A DNA stretch of 64,000 nt from Flavobacterium sp. NRK F7 (GCF_024054195.1 NZ_JAMXLB010000001.1:1605624-1669623), one strand, 5' to 3'; shown: positions 10,101 through 19,175, counted from the stretch's first letter. The notes: generated by a model not told the origin, from the letters alone. A program made the numbers and translations.

Positions 10101-10129
10101 AAATGTATTACAATTTTGTAATACATTTT
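10101..10129. terminator. Palindrome downstream of the RHH gene
   Basis: AAATGTATTACAA pairs with TTGTAATACATTT across a tiny loop, with T residues following. It is placed to end the leftward transcript of the gene at 10167-10640. Confidence 0.6.
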
Positions 10130-10166
10130 TAAAATTTTACCTTATTTTGTAATACGTTTTAGCAGA

Positions 10167-10640
10167 TTATAGGGTTTCAGTAATATTTTGCATTGAGATA
10201 TTAAAAAGATATCTGAAAACAGAGTAAAAAACACTAGAGTAACTATCTAAATTAACTTGCTCTAGGCTAATGTTGTTTGTAAGACAATAATTTAATAGAT
10301 TTATTAAAGTTTCAAAATCTGAAAATAAATAATCGGGTAAATTTTCAAAAGACAACACTTCATTAATACTATATTGAAGCACTTTTAAATTCTGATTATT
10401 AATCAGAGTTACATTTTTTGTAGCAATAAAATACATGCAACTAATGGCTATTTTAAAATGTGGATTAAACATAAAAGAAAGATGCATTTCATTCATGTCG
10501 GTATTGTTTTTTTCTCTAGTATTCTTTACCAGTTGCATTCTTATAACTTTTGATAAGTTGCAATTTTCTTCTAAGGCAATTAACTCTAGTTTTTCTCTAA
10601 GATCCTTTTCTAGTCGAAGGGTAATGCTTTCATTTTTCAT
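10167..10640 (-). CDS. Ribbon-helix-helix type DNA-binding protein
   Basis: The first 45 of 157 residues (ESITLRLEKDLREKLELIA, then LSKVIRMQL) fit a CopG/Arc-like ribbon-helix-helix domain, as in plasmid copy-control, antitoxin and phage regulators. The remainder is a helical region of unknown role. The start codon overlaps the stop of the upstream leftward gene by 4 nt, so the two are translationally coupled. Together with the 10-bp repeat array nearby, an autoregulated maintenance or regulatory module of a mobile element is a reasonable inference. Confidence 0.6.
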   Translation of the reverse strand: MKNESITLRLEKDLREKLELIALEENCNLSKVIRMQLVKNTREKNNTDMNEMHLSFMFNPHFKIAISCMYFIATKNVTLINNQNLKVLQYSINEVLSFENLPDYLFSDFETLINLLNYCLTNNISLEQVNLDSYSSVFYSVFRYLFNISMQNITETL

Positions 10641-10849
10641 AATGAATGGTGTTTTTTAATTTTACTTTTTTTGAAAATGGTTTCTATTAGGTATTTAATA
10701 GCATCTTCTTTATTAAAATCAATAGTATTTCTTTTTTTACTAAGTTTTTTAGAGATACTAGCTTGATGTTTCGTTATCAGCATTAAGAATTTTTCTCTTT
10801 CTTCATTAGAAAGAGCTAAAAAAACTTCATATGCTGTATTGGATGTCAA
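10637..10849 (-). CDS. Small protein with a homologue in the prophage
   Basis: This 70-residue protein shares its N-terminal pattern (TAYEVFLALSNEEREKFLMLI) with the 70-residue prophage protein at 35744-35956 (TVYTVFNSLSQVEKERFIDII); both have a lysine-rich tail. It is the first gene of a leftward pair with the RHH gene. The shared family on both sides of the CRISPR locus suggests that the flank left of cas1 derives from an element related to the prophage on the right. Function is unknown. Confidence 0.6.
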   Translation of the reverse strand: MTSNTAYEVFLALSNEEREKFLMLITKHQASISKKLSKKRNTIDFNKEDAIKYLIETIFKKSKIKKHHSL

Positions 10850-10900
10850 CTATTTATTTCCTTAAATTTTTTCAAAAGTTATTTCAATAAAAAATAATGT

Positions 10901-10990
10901 TGTCAGGATTTGCAAGGATTTGCAAGGATTTGCGAGGATTTTCCAACATTTTACAGGATTATCTAACATTTTCCAAGATTTTCAAGGATT
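10901..10990. repeat. Nine tandem 10-bp units upstream of cas1
   Basis: The 90 bp divide exactly into nine 10-bp units ending in GGATT, CATT or AGATT, for example TGCAAGGATT and TTCCAACATT. A near-identical array lies in inverse orientation at 42661-42753; 27 nt, from the TTTTACAGG to the ATTTTCCA part, are the same. Units spaced by one helical turn suggest a cooperatively binding protein. The array lies between the divergent genes 10637-10849 and cas1. Confidence 0.8.
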
Positions 10991-11092
10991 TTAAATTTCT
11001 TGTATTACTTGATGTTTAAATGTTAAAATCATGTCCTTTTTACGGTTTTTAGTAAATTTATTATATTGAAAATGAGTATATTAGTAATAAAA

Positions 11093-12007
11093 ATGCTTAA
11101 AAAATCGATTTTAATTGAGAATAAAACATCTATTACAACTAAAAACTTACAACTAGTATTACAATCTGAAATCAGACAAAGTGTAATTCCAATAGAGGAT
11201 ATCGGTTATATACTAATTGATCACGCTGAAGTATTTATAAGTATACCAGCAATCAACCAGTTAGTTGATAACAACACAGCAGTAATATTTTGTAATACAA
11301 ATAATCATTTGCCAAATGGGATGCTTTTAAATTTAAATAGTCATCATATTCAACAAGAGATTTTTAAGAATCAAATTAATGCGAGTGTACCATTAAAGAA
11401 ACAGCTATGGCAACAAACGATAATTGAAAAAATAATAAACCAAGGAATTCTTTTAGAAAAGGTGAGTGGTAAAAAGAATAATTTTGAGTTTTTAGCTTCA
11501 AAAGTTTTAAGTGGAGATACTTCTAATATGGAAGGTGTTGCCGCTAATTTTTACTGGAAAACATTTTTTGATTTTAATAATGACCAATCGGTAGGAGAAA
11601 ATGATTTTAGAAGAGAACGTTTTGGAAAATATCCAAATAACTTTCTCAATTATGGTTATGCCATTTTAAGAGCAGCAACTGCAAGAGCTTTATCAGGTAG
11701 TGGCTTGCTGAATACGCTAGGAATTCATCATAAGAGTAAATATAATGCTTTTGCTCTTGCAGATGATATAATGGAACCTTTTCGACCTTTAGTAGATGAA
11801 AAAGTTTCTGAAATAATAAAACAATATAAGGAACAAGAACTTAATACACAAATTAAAGCGGAATTACTACAGCTTTTAACAAGAACAGTATATTTCAAGG
11901 ATGAGAAAAGTCCATTAATGGTTGCCTTACAAAAAACGGCAAGTTCCTTACAACAATGTTTTACAGGAGAGAGAAAAAAAATAAAATATCCAAAATTATG
12001 GAGTTAA
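11093..12007 (+). CDS. cas1: CRISPR-associated endonuclease Cas1 (type II-C)
   Basis: The frame extends to a TTG at 11066, but Cas1 proteins of this family start with a sequence like MLKKSILIENKTSI, so the ATG at 11093 is preferred (304 residues). Metal-binding catalytic residues are visible as the Glu in SNMEGVAANFYW, the His in GIHHKSKYNAFALAD and the acidic DDIMEPFRP. Cas1 forms the integrase complex with Cas2 and inserts new spacers at the array. The cas2 gene overlaps the end by 10 nt. No cas4 or csn2 is present, which fits subtype II-C. Confidence 0.97.
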   Translation: MLKKSILIENKTSITTKNLQLVLQSEIRQSVIPIEDIGYILIDHAEVFISIPAINQLVDNNTAVIFCNTNNHLPNGMLLNLNSHHIQQEIFKNQINASVPLKKQLWQQTIIEKIINQGILLEKVSGKKNNFEFLASKVLSGDTSNMEGVAANFYWKTFFDFNNDQSVGENDFRRERFGKYPNNFLNYGYAILRAATARALSGSGLLNTLGIHHKSKYNAFALADDIMEPFRPLVDEKVSEIIKQYKEQELNTQIKAELLQLLTRTVYFKDEKSPLMVALQKTASSLQQCFTGERKKIKYPKLWS

Positions 12008-12327
12008 ATGGTTACCGAATTATGTGGTTATTTGTATTTTTTGATTTACCAACTGAAACAAAAAGAGATAGAAAAAATGCTTCTGGATTTAGAAATAATC
12101 TTTTAAAAGATGGTTTTTCCATGATGCAATATTCTGTTTATGTAAGACATTGTGCTAGTAGTGAAAGTGCAGATGTACATGAAAAAAGAATCCATAATTT
12201 ATTACCACCTTTAGGAAAAGTGAGTGTTTTAAGAATAACAGATAAACAGTTTGGAAATATTTTAAATTTTTGGGGTAAAGCAGAAGTACCTAAAGAACCA
12301 CAACCTACACAATTAGAATTGTTTTAA
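11998..12327 (+). CDS. cas2: CRISPR-associated protein Cas2
   Basis: The ATG at 11998 gives 109 residues starting MELNGYRIMWLFVFFDLPTE, typical of Cas2 with the first-strand aspartate in FFDLPT; the longer upstream frame to 11956 only reads through the cas1 end. The ferredoxin-like small fold dimerises and holds two Cas1 dimers during spacer integration. It overlaps cas1 by 10 nt, indicating translational coupling, and is followed by a terminator and then the array. Confidence 0.95.
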   Translation: MELNGYRIMWLFVFFDLPTETKRDRKNASGFRNNLLKDGFSMMQYSVYVRHCASSESADVHEKRIHNLLPPLGKVSVLRITDKQFGNILNFWGKAEVPKEPQPTQLELF

Positions 12328-12339
12328 TTTTAGAAAACA

Positions 12340-12387
12340 AAAAATGCCTCAATTGTAACTTATCAATTTAAAAAAGAGGCATTTTTT
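12340..12387 (+). terminator. Terminator of the cas1-cas2 transcript
   Basis: AAAAATGCCTC pairs with GAGGCATTTTT across a 26-nt loop and is followed by T residues. It separates cas1-cas2 transcription from the array, which is read on the other strand. Confidence 0.7.
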
Positions 12388-12439
12388 CTTTCGATATTTT
12401 AGTTTAATTTATTGATAATTAGAAGATAAAGAGTCAACT

Positions 12440-12993
12440 AATATCGTGTTTTCCAAACTTTAATCAAACCACAACTTAGCATAATCATAATATAAATCAA
12501 TCAAAATATCGTGTTTTCCAAACTTTAATCAAACCACAACGCAAGAAGAAACATTAAGATTTCTCGTAAAAATATCGTGTTTTCCAAACTTTAATCAAAC
12601 CACAACCAAGGTGTAGAAACAAATGGAGAATCAGTAATATCGTGTTTTCCAAACTTTAATCAAACCACAACTTCAAAGTGCTTGTAATACTCATGTGGTT
12701 GAATATCGTGTTTTCCAAACTTTAATCAAACCACAACCTGATCTAAAAGGATTGTATCAGTACTAGAAATATCGTGTTTTCCAAACTTTAATCAAACCAC
12801 AACCTCATCTCCTTTTGATATATCTACTCTTATAATATCGTGTTTTCCAAACTTTAATCAAACCACAACTTTATCAAGGAACAAACTATATAATTTTTAA
12901 TATCGTGTTTTCCAAACTTTAATCAAACCACAACCTGTAAATGTGTCGTTAATTGAATTAAAAAAATATCGTGTTTTCCAAACTTTAATCAAA
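12440..12993 (-). CRISPR. Type II-C CRISPR array, 9 repeats and 8 spacers
   Basis: Repeat starts are at 12440, 12505, 12571, 12636, 12702, 12768, 12834, 12899 and 12965. Eight repeats are full 36-mers, and on the minus strand they begin GTTGTGGTTTGATTAAAG and end ACACGATATT; the ninth stops after 29 nt. Spacers are 29-30 nt. The tracrRNA anti-repeat at 17611-17640 pairs with the minus-strand repeat, so crRNA must be read leftward and the damaged repeat is at its 5' end, as known for II-C arrays. The cas2 side is then the expected acquisition end. No spacer was seen to match the prophage by eye, but this was not searched exhaustively. Confidence 0.98.
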
Positions 12994-13040
12994 TGAAATT
13001 CACAAACACGCTTATTTAAAAATAAATATTTGGTGTTTGT
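12994..13040. repeat. 47-bp palindromic insert splitting the terminal CRISPR repeat
   Basis: The ninth repeat stops after AATCAAA and its remaining AAACCACAAC appears 47 bp later. The insert carries perfect 8-bp inverted ends ACAAACAC / GTGTTTGT around an A/T-rich near-palindrome. AAA occurs on both sides, which would fit a 3-bp target duplication. On the cas9 strand it can also fold as a hairpin after the cas9 stop. Confidence 0.75.
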
Positions 13041-13082
13041 AAACCACAACAAATTGATTATGTGAAAAATATGTTGTGGTTT
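13041..13082. repeat. Inverted CRISPR-repeat ends forming a 10-bp stem
   Basis: AAACCACAAC, the tail of the split repeat, is followed 22 nt later by GTTGTGGTTT, the head of a repeat in the opposite orientation. The two form a perfect 10-bp stem just downstream of the cas9 stop. It may be a terminator or the scar of an inversion between two repeats. Confidence 0.65.
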
Positions 13083-13132
13083 GAGCTGTTTATGAACTTG
13101 AAAAATTATGTCAATGAACAAAAAGAAATTAT

Positions 13133-16100
13133 TTATATTTTCTCAAATTTTCCTGTTGGTAAAACTTTAAAATCAATTCCCACAACAAATGCATTAAATT
13201 GATTGTGATTCATTTTTCTTGTTGGTTTAATTTCCCCTAATTTAAAAACTCCATCTGGTTTGAAATTATCCTTTTTAATATCATCAGCTTTTCTAGCTTC
13301 TTTGAAATATCTTAGCATTATAACTCCATATTCATCAACTTTTCCAGAAGGTCTTACAATCCTTTGAATTGACAAACCTTCAATAATATAAATCCTTCCT
13401 TTAAAATCAATTATTTCTTTGATATCTTTAGGATTTTCAACATCTTTATCATAAAAAACAACTTGTTGTCCTCTTTTTAAAACAACATCTTTATTATTTC
13501 TTTTTTCAATTGGAACTAAAACTTTTTCACCTTTTATTTCTTTTTCTTTATGTAAAGGATAAAACCCTTGACCTTGTTTTAAAAGTTTGGCGACGTTGAA
13601 ATTATTGATTAATTCAAATTCTCTTTTACCGTCTAATTCATAAATTGCCATTGCATGGTTTTCATCATTTTGACCGTACACTTTTTGTTTGTGTTCGTGT
13701 TTTGATTTTGAAAGCAAACTATGTTCTTTTATTTCTAAAGGATTTTTAACAGAGTTAGCATAAATTCTAACTTTGTTTATTGGTACCTGTTTTTCTTCAT
13801 TCATCCAAACAACTCCATTCATTTTATTCTTTTGTTGCGCGTTAGATGAAATCAATAAAACTTTATTTACAACAGCTTCTTTAACTTTCTCTTTTACCAT
13901 TTCATCCACAATATTTTCAATATCATTAGCTTTTAAACTTTCTAAATCTTTGCGAATTACATAGCGAATTTCTTCGGTATTCAATGGATTTTTAATGGCT
14001 CCATAAATGCTATCTTGATGCAAAGATCCTCTAATGGTATCACCTTGCTGGAATCTTGGAAGTTTTTTTCCTTTCTTATCTAGTTTGTAAATAATTTTGC
14101 CATTACTATCCTTTTTAGGAATTGCTTTCCCATTTACATCTCTTTCTATTTCTGCTACATATTGCTTTTTCCCTCTAACTCTTAAAATCTTTTTTGATTG
14201 TTTTTTCACATTGTCTGGTGTAAAATGTGAAACTAATATTTCATTTTCAATTTTTTCTAAATCTTCTTTAAAAGTCTTCCATGGTTTTGCTTCTGACATA
14301 AGAGCTTTTGCTTTTTGCTTATCTTGTTTATCTTCAGATGTCCATGCTTTTGCCAAAACATCATATTTATCTTTTGTCATGCAAGCAATTGTAATAGCAT
14401 CAATTGTGTGATGTGTATGTTTGCTTCTATCTTTTTCTTTATAATGTTTGAATCCATTTTCGTCTTTATAACTTTCTTGAATTCCCCATTGTTTTCTAAA
14501 CTCAGCGACCATTCCACCTTTTACACTTTCTACTCTTTTAAAATAGGACTTTAAATAAGCTTGTGAATACTTAGTAATAATTCCAGTATCAGGAATTTGA
14601 CTATTCTTAAATCCTACTTTTGGTTCTTTCCAAATAAAACGGTCGTATTTCCCTTGAAGATAATCTCGCTTTAAGGTTAAGTAATGTCTTCTTCTTATCT
14701 TTTTATCTTTAACTTCTTTGGTTGCTGCAGCTTTAATTGAACGACTAATAATTTCGATTTCTCTTGATAAATTATCAGCTTCTTCTTTCCAATGAGCAAT
14801 TCTTGGTAAAATTTCGGAATGATTAGATAATTCAATAGGCATTTTATTTCTTTTAACTTCTCTATTGAAACGTTGACTACAAAGTGTTTTGTTCATTTGA
14901 GAGTTATCTTGAGAAATACTTCTTGGAATCGTATGTTCAATATCATACGCAGGATTATTACCAATTATATCACAAATGCTAATATTTTTACCTTGTTCGT
15001 AAATTTCACATTTACCTTGTTCAACCCACAATTGATATCTTAAAATATCATCTTCTGTTGGTTCAACTTCTTTTTTACATTCTTCAAAATAGAGTTTTTT
15101 GATTTCTTTAATAGCATCTTCTCTAAACTTTTTATTTTCATTTTGATAATCTTGAATACCTTTTCTTTTGTTGGCGTCGTTTAATTCGCGAGCCATTTCT
15201 ATATGAATTCTTGTGTTTTTATCAATTTGACCTTCCAAAATCAATGTGTTTAAAACTTTACGTAATTGATGTAAAGCTCGCATTGCCATTGGATTTTTTA
15301 TTGATGGCGTTAAGGGACTTCCTAAAACTACTTTTTCATTTCCAAATTCATCTTTAATGATTTTCTTTTTGAAAACATCAATATCTGATGGATGATATAG
15401 TTTTTTTAATTGTTTTGGATTACTACAAAAAACTTCTCCATCTTCATTTTGACCAGAGAGAAAATCTAAAACTTTTTCATCTAATCTTTTAACTTTTATA
15501 AATTCATATTTTTTTAATTGCCCAATAAAAATGGGAAATAAATTATCAATAATAGTTTTTTGGTCAATTTCGTTTTCAATAGAATGGTTTTTATAAAATG
15601 AAACTAATTTTCCAACTAAATCTGTTTTATAAAGATTCTCAGCTTCTTTAGAATAATATTCATCTTTTAATTTGGCTTCTTTTATAAGTCCGTTAATTAT
15701 TTCTAATTGATTCTTATCAAAAGTGTAATTTTCTACAATTTCAGCAATTTTGGTTTGAATATATTTTCTTTGTTCAACATCATTCCATATACTTTTATCT
15801 ACAATATTTTCAATATTTGCCATAAAAACAGCATGAGAATACAATAATCCTTCTTTTATATAAGGAAGAATTTTTGAAATTGCAGCTAAACTTAAACTTG
15901 CAAAATCTTTTTTCAATTTAATTTTACTAAAAGCTTTAGCACTTTTATCATCAAAACCTAGTTTTTCTTTTGCATATTCATACAAATAAACATCCGAAGT
16001 TGCAACAGATAATAAATGCCATAAATCTTTATAATCAACTATTTTTGTTACTTCTTCTTTTTTAGCATTTAAAGTTTTATAATTAAACGTTTTTGTTTTC

Positions 16101-17503
16101 CAATCTTCTCCAATTACATTTTTCAAAGATGCTGAAACTTGGCAAGCTGAAACTGTATCTGTAGGCTTGTAATTAAACCAATAAAAATATTCGTTCTTTT
16201 TAGAAGATTTATAAAAACCTAAACTTGCTCCTTTTTCGACTAATTCTTTTGCTAAAACTTCAAAATTAAAATCATTTTTTCTGTAGAATTTTGGAACTAA
16301 TTTTAGTTTTTCTTCTTGAGTTAAAAAACGTAATATCTTTTCATTTTGAGTTCCAATTTTAATCGTATTCAAATAATTCCACATTCTATATTCTTCAAAA
16401 TCAGGATGTGAAACAGAGCAGCGAGATTTACTGGTTTCAAAAGAGCATTTGCCTATTGAACCTTTTTGAGATTTTAAAGGTCTTTGAAAAAAAATAGCTT
16501 TGTATAAATCTTTTGCCAATCCATCGAATTTCTTTTCAGGTAATTGTTCTTTTTCGTTAATAGAATCAATTCCTTGAATTTTACAAATAGTTATAAATTC
16601 TTCGAGGTAATGTTCTTCTCTTGAAGTATATTGATTTCTAATTTTTTCTTTACTGTACAAACTAAAAAAATACTGACCTAAAGTTTTAAAACCTCCATCA
16701 GTCATAGCTTGGGAAATATCTTTTATTTTACCTTTTACTTTTCCTAAAACATCTTTTTTATTTAATCGTTCAGTAATTTCTGCTTTCCCTTTTTCAAAAT
16801 CAGTATCATTCTTCTTAATAATTGCTTGAATTGATTTATATAAAGACACTAATTTTTTATCACCTTCATCTAAATCTTTTGCAAAGCCACTTTTTTCATT
16901 AGCGTCAAGAATTCCAGTCTCAAAAAAATATTCTCTCAAATTTTCAAGAATTTCATCATAAGAATTTAAATCCTCAACAATTGCTTCAATTTTAGGACAA
17001 TGTTCTTCTAAAATTCCTTCAGCGGATTGATCTAACCTATTACTTAAAAAACCACGTCTTTGAGCTATATGATATAATGCTCTACCTAATTCATAAAGCG
17101 TAACTTTTTGCTTACTTGCTTTATCTCTGAAAAAATAAGGATTAATATTTTTATCTTCATTTGTTCTCAACCATTTTAAAAATTCTGGATTTAAAGGATA
17201 ATTTTTAAAACCGCTTTTTTTCCAATCCTCCACTTCTTTAATCGATAAAGGACACATCTCATTTTTCGAGAGTACTTTTAATGTTTCATACTTTCTTAAT
17301 TTTCTTCTATATTTTAATTTTCTTGCGCTTCTGTAACTTGTTCTCTCAGCAGCACGTGAACTTTCGATTCCTTTTTCAGATTTCACTCCTTCTGAAAATA
17401 TTCTAACTCCTTTATCTAAAAGATTAAAGTTATTTTCATCTTTATTTACAATTGCCCAACCAATTGAGTTTGTACCTAAATCTAATCCTAAAATTTTCGT
17501 CAT
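13133..17503 (-). CDS. cas9: Type II-C CRISPR nuclease Cas9
   Basis: The 1456-residue protein is in the size range of large Bacteroidetes II-C Cas9s. RuvC-I is GLDLGTNSIGW at the N-terminus, followed by an arginine-rich bridge helix (RKLKYRRKLRKYE). RuvC-II is IHIEMARELND near residue 770. The HNH core is YDIEHTIPRSISQDNS near residue 854 with downstream asparagines, and RuvC-III is HHTIDAITIACM near residue 1030. All nuclease residues appear intact, so an active dual-RNA-guided DNA nuclease is expected. It is transcribed opposite to cas1-cas2, with its 3' end facing the array; the more usual II-C order is cas9-cas1-cas2 on one strand. Confidence 0.98.
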   Translation of the reverse strand: MTKILGLDLGTNSIGWAIVNKDENNFNLLDKGVRIFSEGVKSEKGIESSRAAERTSYRSARKLKYRRKLRKYETLKVLSKNEMCPLSIKEVEDWKKSGFKNYPLNPEFLKWLRTNEDKNINPYFFRDKASKQKVTLYELGRALYHIAQRRGFLSNRLDQSAEGILEEHCPKIEAIVEDLNSYDEILENLREYFFETGILDANEKSGFAKDLDEGDKKLVSLYKSIQAIIKKNDTDFEKGKAEITERLNKKDVLGKVKGKIKDISQAMTDGGFKTLGQYFFSLYSKEKIRNQYTSREEHYLEEFITICKIQGIDSINEKEQLPEKKFDGLAKDLYKAIFFQRPLKSQKGSIGKCSFETSKSRCSVSHPDFEEYRMWNYLNTIKIGTQNEKILRFLTQEEKLKLVPKFYRKNDFNFEVLAKELVEKGASLGFYKSSKKNEYFYWFNYKPTDTVSACQVSASLKNVIGEDWKTKTFNYKTLNAKKEEVTKIVDYKDLWHLLSVATSDVYLYEYAKEKLGFDDKSAKAFSKIKLKKDFASLSLAAISKILPYIKEGLLYSHAVFMANIENIVDKSIWNDVEQRKYIQTKIAEIVENYTFDKNQLEIINGLIKEAKLKDEYYSKEAENLYKTDLVGKLVSFYKNHSIENEIDQKTIIDNLFPIFIGQLKKYEFIKVKRLDEKVLDFLSGQNEDGEVFCSNPKQLKKLYHPSDIDVFKKKIIKDEFGNEKVVLGSPLTPSIKNPMAMRALHQLRKVLNTLILEGQIDKNTRIHIEMARELNDANKRKGIQDYQNENKKFREDAIKEIKKLYFEECKKEVEPTEDDILRYQLWVEQGKCEIYEQGKNISICDIIGNNPAYDIEHTIPRSISQDNSQMNKTLCSQRFNREVKRNKMPIELSNHSEILPRIAHWKEEADNLSREIEIISRSIKAAATKEVKDKKIRRRHYLTLKRDYLQGKYDRFIWKEPKVGFKNSQIPDTGIITKYSQAYLKSYFKRVESVKGGMVAEFRKQWGIQESYKDENGFKHYKEKDRSKHTHHTIDAITIACMTKDKYDVLAKAWTSEDKQDKQKAKALMSEAKPWKTFKEDLEKIENEILVSHFTPDNVKKQSKKILRVRGKKQYVAEIERDVNGKAIPKKDSNGKIIYKLDKKGKKLPRFQQGDTIRGSLHQDSIYGAIKNPLNTEEIRYVIRKDLESLKANDIENIVDEMVKEKVKEAVVNKVLLISSNAQQKNKMNGVVWMNEEKQVPINKVRIYANSVKNPLEIKEHSLLSKSKHEHKQKVYGQNDENHAMAIYELDGKREFELINNFNVAKLLKQGQGFYPLHKEKEIKGEKVLVPIEKRNNKDVVLKRGQQVVFYDKDVENPKDIKEIIDFKGRIYIIEGLSIQRIVRPSGKVDEYGVIMLRYFKEARKADDIKKDNFKPDGVFKLGEIKPTRKMNHNQFNAFVVGIDFKVLPTGKFEKI

Positions 17504-17594
17504 TGAATATCCTTTTTAAATCATTTCTTAAAAATAAAGAAAAGAAAATTAAGAACATTACGAAAAAACGTAAATCAACTAGAAAACTTTTACT

Positions 17595-17602
17595 TATATT
17601 TG
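17595..17602 (+). promoter_or_regulatory. Predicted -7 element of the tracrRNA promoter
   Basis: TATATTTG matches the Bacteroidetes -7 box TAnnTTTG and ends 8 nt before the anti-repeat. No good TTTG was found at the -33 position. Confidence 0.55.
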
Positions 17603-17697
17603 TTTTAGATTAAAATTTCCAAACTTTAATCTTATCACAATAAGGCTATATGCCGTAGATGAAAATCTTTAGTCCTGCTTCGGTGGGACTTTTTTTT
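17603..17697 (+). ncRNA. tracrRNA for Cas9
   Basis: Positions 17611-17640 hold an anti-repeat: TTTCCAAACTTTAATC is the exact complement of the repeat core, and ATCACAA pairs imperfectly with the repeat start. A nexus-like hairpin (AAGGCTATATGCC) follows. The RNA ends in an AGTCC...GGACT stem capped by a C(TTCG)G tetraloop and eight T residues, a clear intrinsic terminator. It is transcribed divergently from cas9, 100 nt from the cas9 start. The exact 5' end is inferred from the -7 box. Its terminator runs into the stop codon of the convergent integrase gene. Confidence 0.9.
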
Positions 17698-19123
17698 ATT
17701 CTAACAAATTAGAATAATCAGTAGGTAATTCTGCATCAATATCTCTTAAATATTTTTCTAATGCAGTCATCGTACTGTGACCTGTAATTAGCATTAAATT
17801 ACTTTTGGCAACATGTTGAGGATTGTTTTCACGTAATTTTCTATAAAGTCGTGTAATGAAAGTATGTCTGAAACTATATAAACCATAGTCTTGATTTAAA
17901 TTGAATTCTTTTTTAACCTCTTTATTAAATAGTTTGCTAAAATAATCTCTTCTATTATTTTCTTCAGCTTCCCATTCTTGCCCATAACCATAAGGGGTGA
18001 ATAAATAGTTATCTAATTCAAGTAGTTTTAAATTGGGTAAATCTTTTATTAAAATATCAGGAATGATTTTAATTTTTATAGGTTGATTTTTTGCTCGTAC
18101 ATAAATTTTTCGTTCGTTTACATCAATATCTTTTACTTTTAATCTACAAACTTCTACTGGACGTAAAAAATTATAAGAAATAAATTTAATAAATAGGAGT
18201 AGAGTAGGGTTTCTATTCTCTAAAAATGTATATATATCTTCTTGGGTTTTATCACTGAAAGTTTTGTTTCTTTCAGGTACTGCTTTTAAAACATTAATCT
18301 TTGTTATAAAGTTATTAGAAATATACTCATTGTTTTCTAGTTCATTAAAAAATGAATTTAAATCGGTTCTATAGTTGTTTCGGTTTCTTGGACTTGTGTT
18401 TTGAAGAATGGTGTTTAAAAACTGTATTACATCTTTTTTTGTAATACTTTTGATGTCGTCAGAAGTATTTGGTAAACTATTTAGGAATTTATGAATTCGT
18501 AATTGATAACTATTAAAAGAAGTAGTGTTCATTACATTCTTTTTTAATTTTAAAACCGTTTCAAAAGCTTCTTGTATAGTTATAATTTTTTCTTTAGAAT
18601 CAATTATGATGTTCTCTTTTGTGTCCGTTTTTTTTCGTTTTATCTCTTTTTCAACTTTTAAAGAGTCTTTTTTAGCTGGTTTTTCATCATCATTTTGATA
18701 TAAGTAGGAAAAATCATTATCGGTATAAGGATTTGCTCCATTTTTTAATAATAATTCTAAAGCATCTCGCATAACAGTTAAATACATAATACGTTCTCTT
18801 TTTGTTTTATAAGAGTTAGCGTAACCTTTTATAGGAGTTTGTCGAACTAATTTATCTGTTTCAGGAGACCGAAAGCTATAATACACATACCAGTCTTTTT
18901 TCAATGCATTCTGTTGTTCTTGTTTAGAAAGTAGTTTCCAATCGGTAATAGAAACACCACCTGTATAAATTTTTGGGATAGAAAAATTAGGCTTTGACAT
19001 TATTTTTTCTTTAGAACTATTGCTAAAATTCATTGCAATATAATTTAATTTTTTGTCAAAACCGTATACTGAATCGTATACTAAATCGTATACCTTGTGT
19101 AATGCTGGTAAAAAATTGGACAT
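17696..19123 (-). CDS. int: Tyrosine integrase of the left (older) tRNA-Met element
   Basis: The 475-residue protein is a phage-type tyrosine recombinase with an N-terminal arm-binding segment, a SAM-like core-binding domain (about 190-290) and a catalytic domain. Catalytic residues are Arg in NFLRPVEVCRL (near 320), Arg in GLYSFRHTF (near 418), His in ITGHSTMTALEKYLR and Tyr in EKYLR (near 459). The N-terminal sequence VYDLVYDSVYG is encoded by three CGTATAC sites. The start at 19123 follows a terminator and the 43-bp tRNA-Met fragment, the layout of an integrase at its own att site. It is about 45% alike by eye to the integrase at 56728-57945. Its 3' end touches the tracrRNA terminator. Confidence 0.95.
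   Translation of the reverse strand: MSNFLPALHKVYDLVYDSVYGFDKKLNYIAMNFSNSSKEKIMSKPNFSIPKIYTGGVSITDWKLLSKQEQQNALKKDWYVYYSFRSPETDKLVRQTPIKGYANSYKTKRERIMYLTVMRDALELLLKNGANPYTDNDFSYLYQNDDEKPAKKDSLKVEKEIKRKKTDTKENIIIDSKEKIITIQEAFETVLKLKKNVMNTTSFNSYQLRIHKFLNSLPNTSDDIKSITKKDVIQFLNTILQNTSPRNRNNYRTDLNSFFNELENNEYISNNFITKINVLKAVPERNKTFSDKTQEDIYTFLENRNPTLLLFIKFISYNFLRPVEVCRLKVKDIDVNERKIYVRAKNQPIKIKIIPDILIKDLPNLKLLELDNYLFTPYGYGQEWEAEENNRRDYFSKLFNKEVKKEFNLNQDYGLYSFRHTFITRLYRKLRENNPQHVAKSNLMLITGHSTMTALEKYLRDIDAELPTDYSNLLE
19063..19093. promoter_or_regulatory. Three 12-bp-spaced CGTATAC sites inside the integrase start
   Basis: CGTATAC starts at 19063, 19075 and 19087, an exact 12-bp step. The position beside the att core and the repetition suggest arm-type integrase binding sites or operators; they encode the VYD repeats of the protein. 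Confidence 0.6.
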
Positions 19124-19129
19124 AAAAAA

Positions 19130-19154
19130 AACGATTTAGAAACCTAAACCGTTT
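19130..19154 (-). terminator. Terminator between the tRNA fragment and the left integrase
   Basis: On the minus strand AAACGGTTTAG pairs with CTAAATCGTT and a T-run follows that reaches the ATG of the integrase. It would stop readthrough from a tRNA promoter. The same arrangement is present at the other integrase. Confidence 0.7.
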
Positions 19155-19175
19155 ATTTTCAATAGATAAAATCTA

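Noticed and set aside
10435..10659. A 74-codon rightward frame
   Set aside because: It is antisense to the ribbon-helix-helix gene, whose protein has a recognisable domain.
8883..11000. A left att copy of tRNA-Met marking the end of the older element
   Set aside because: No stretch resembling the 43-bp core was found here or elsewhere left of 17.6 kb.
12440..12993. Self-targeting spacers against the prophage
   Set aside because: No match was seen on reading, but comparison by eye is incomplete; an exact search of the eight spacers against 19176-58054 would decide it.
12897..13121. A 74-codon leftward frame with the repeated LIKVWKTRY
   Set aside because: It is the translation of CRISPR repeats and the split repeat, not a gene.
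13773..14554. Rightward frames inside cas9
   Set aside because: They are antisense shadows of conserved Cas9 coding sequence.
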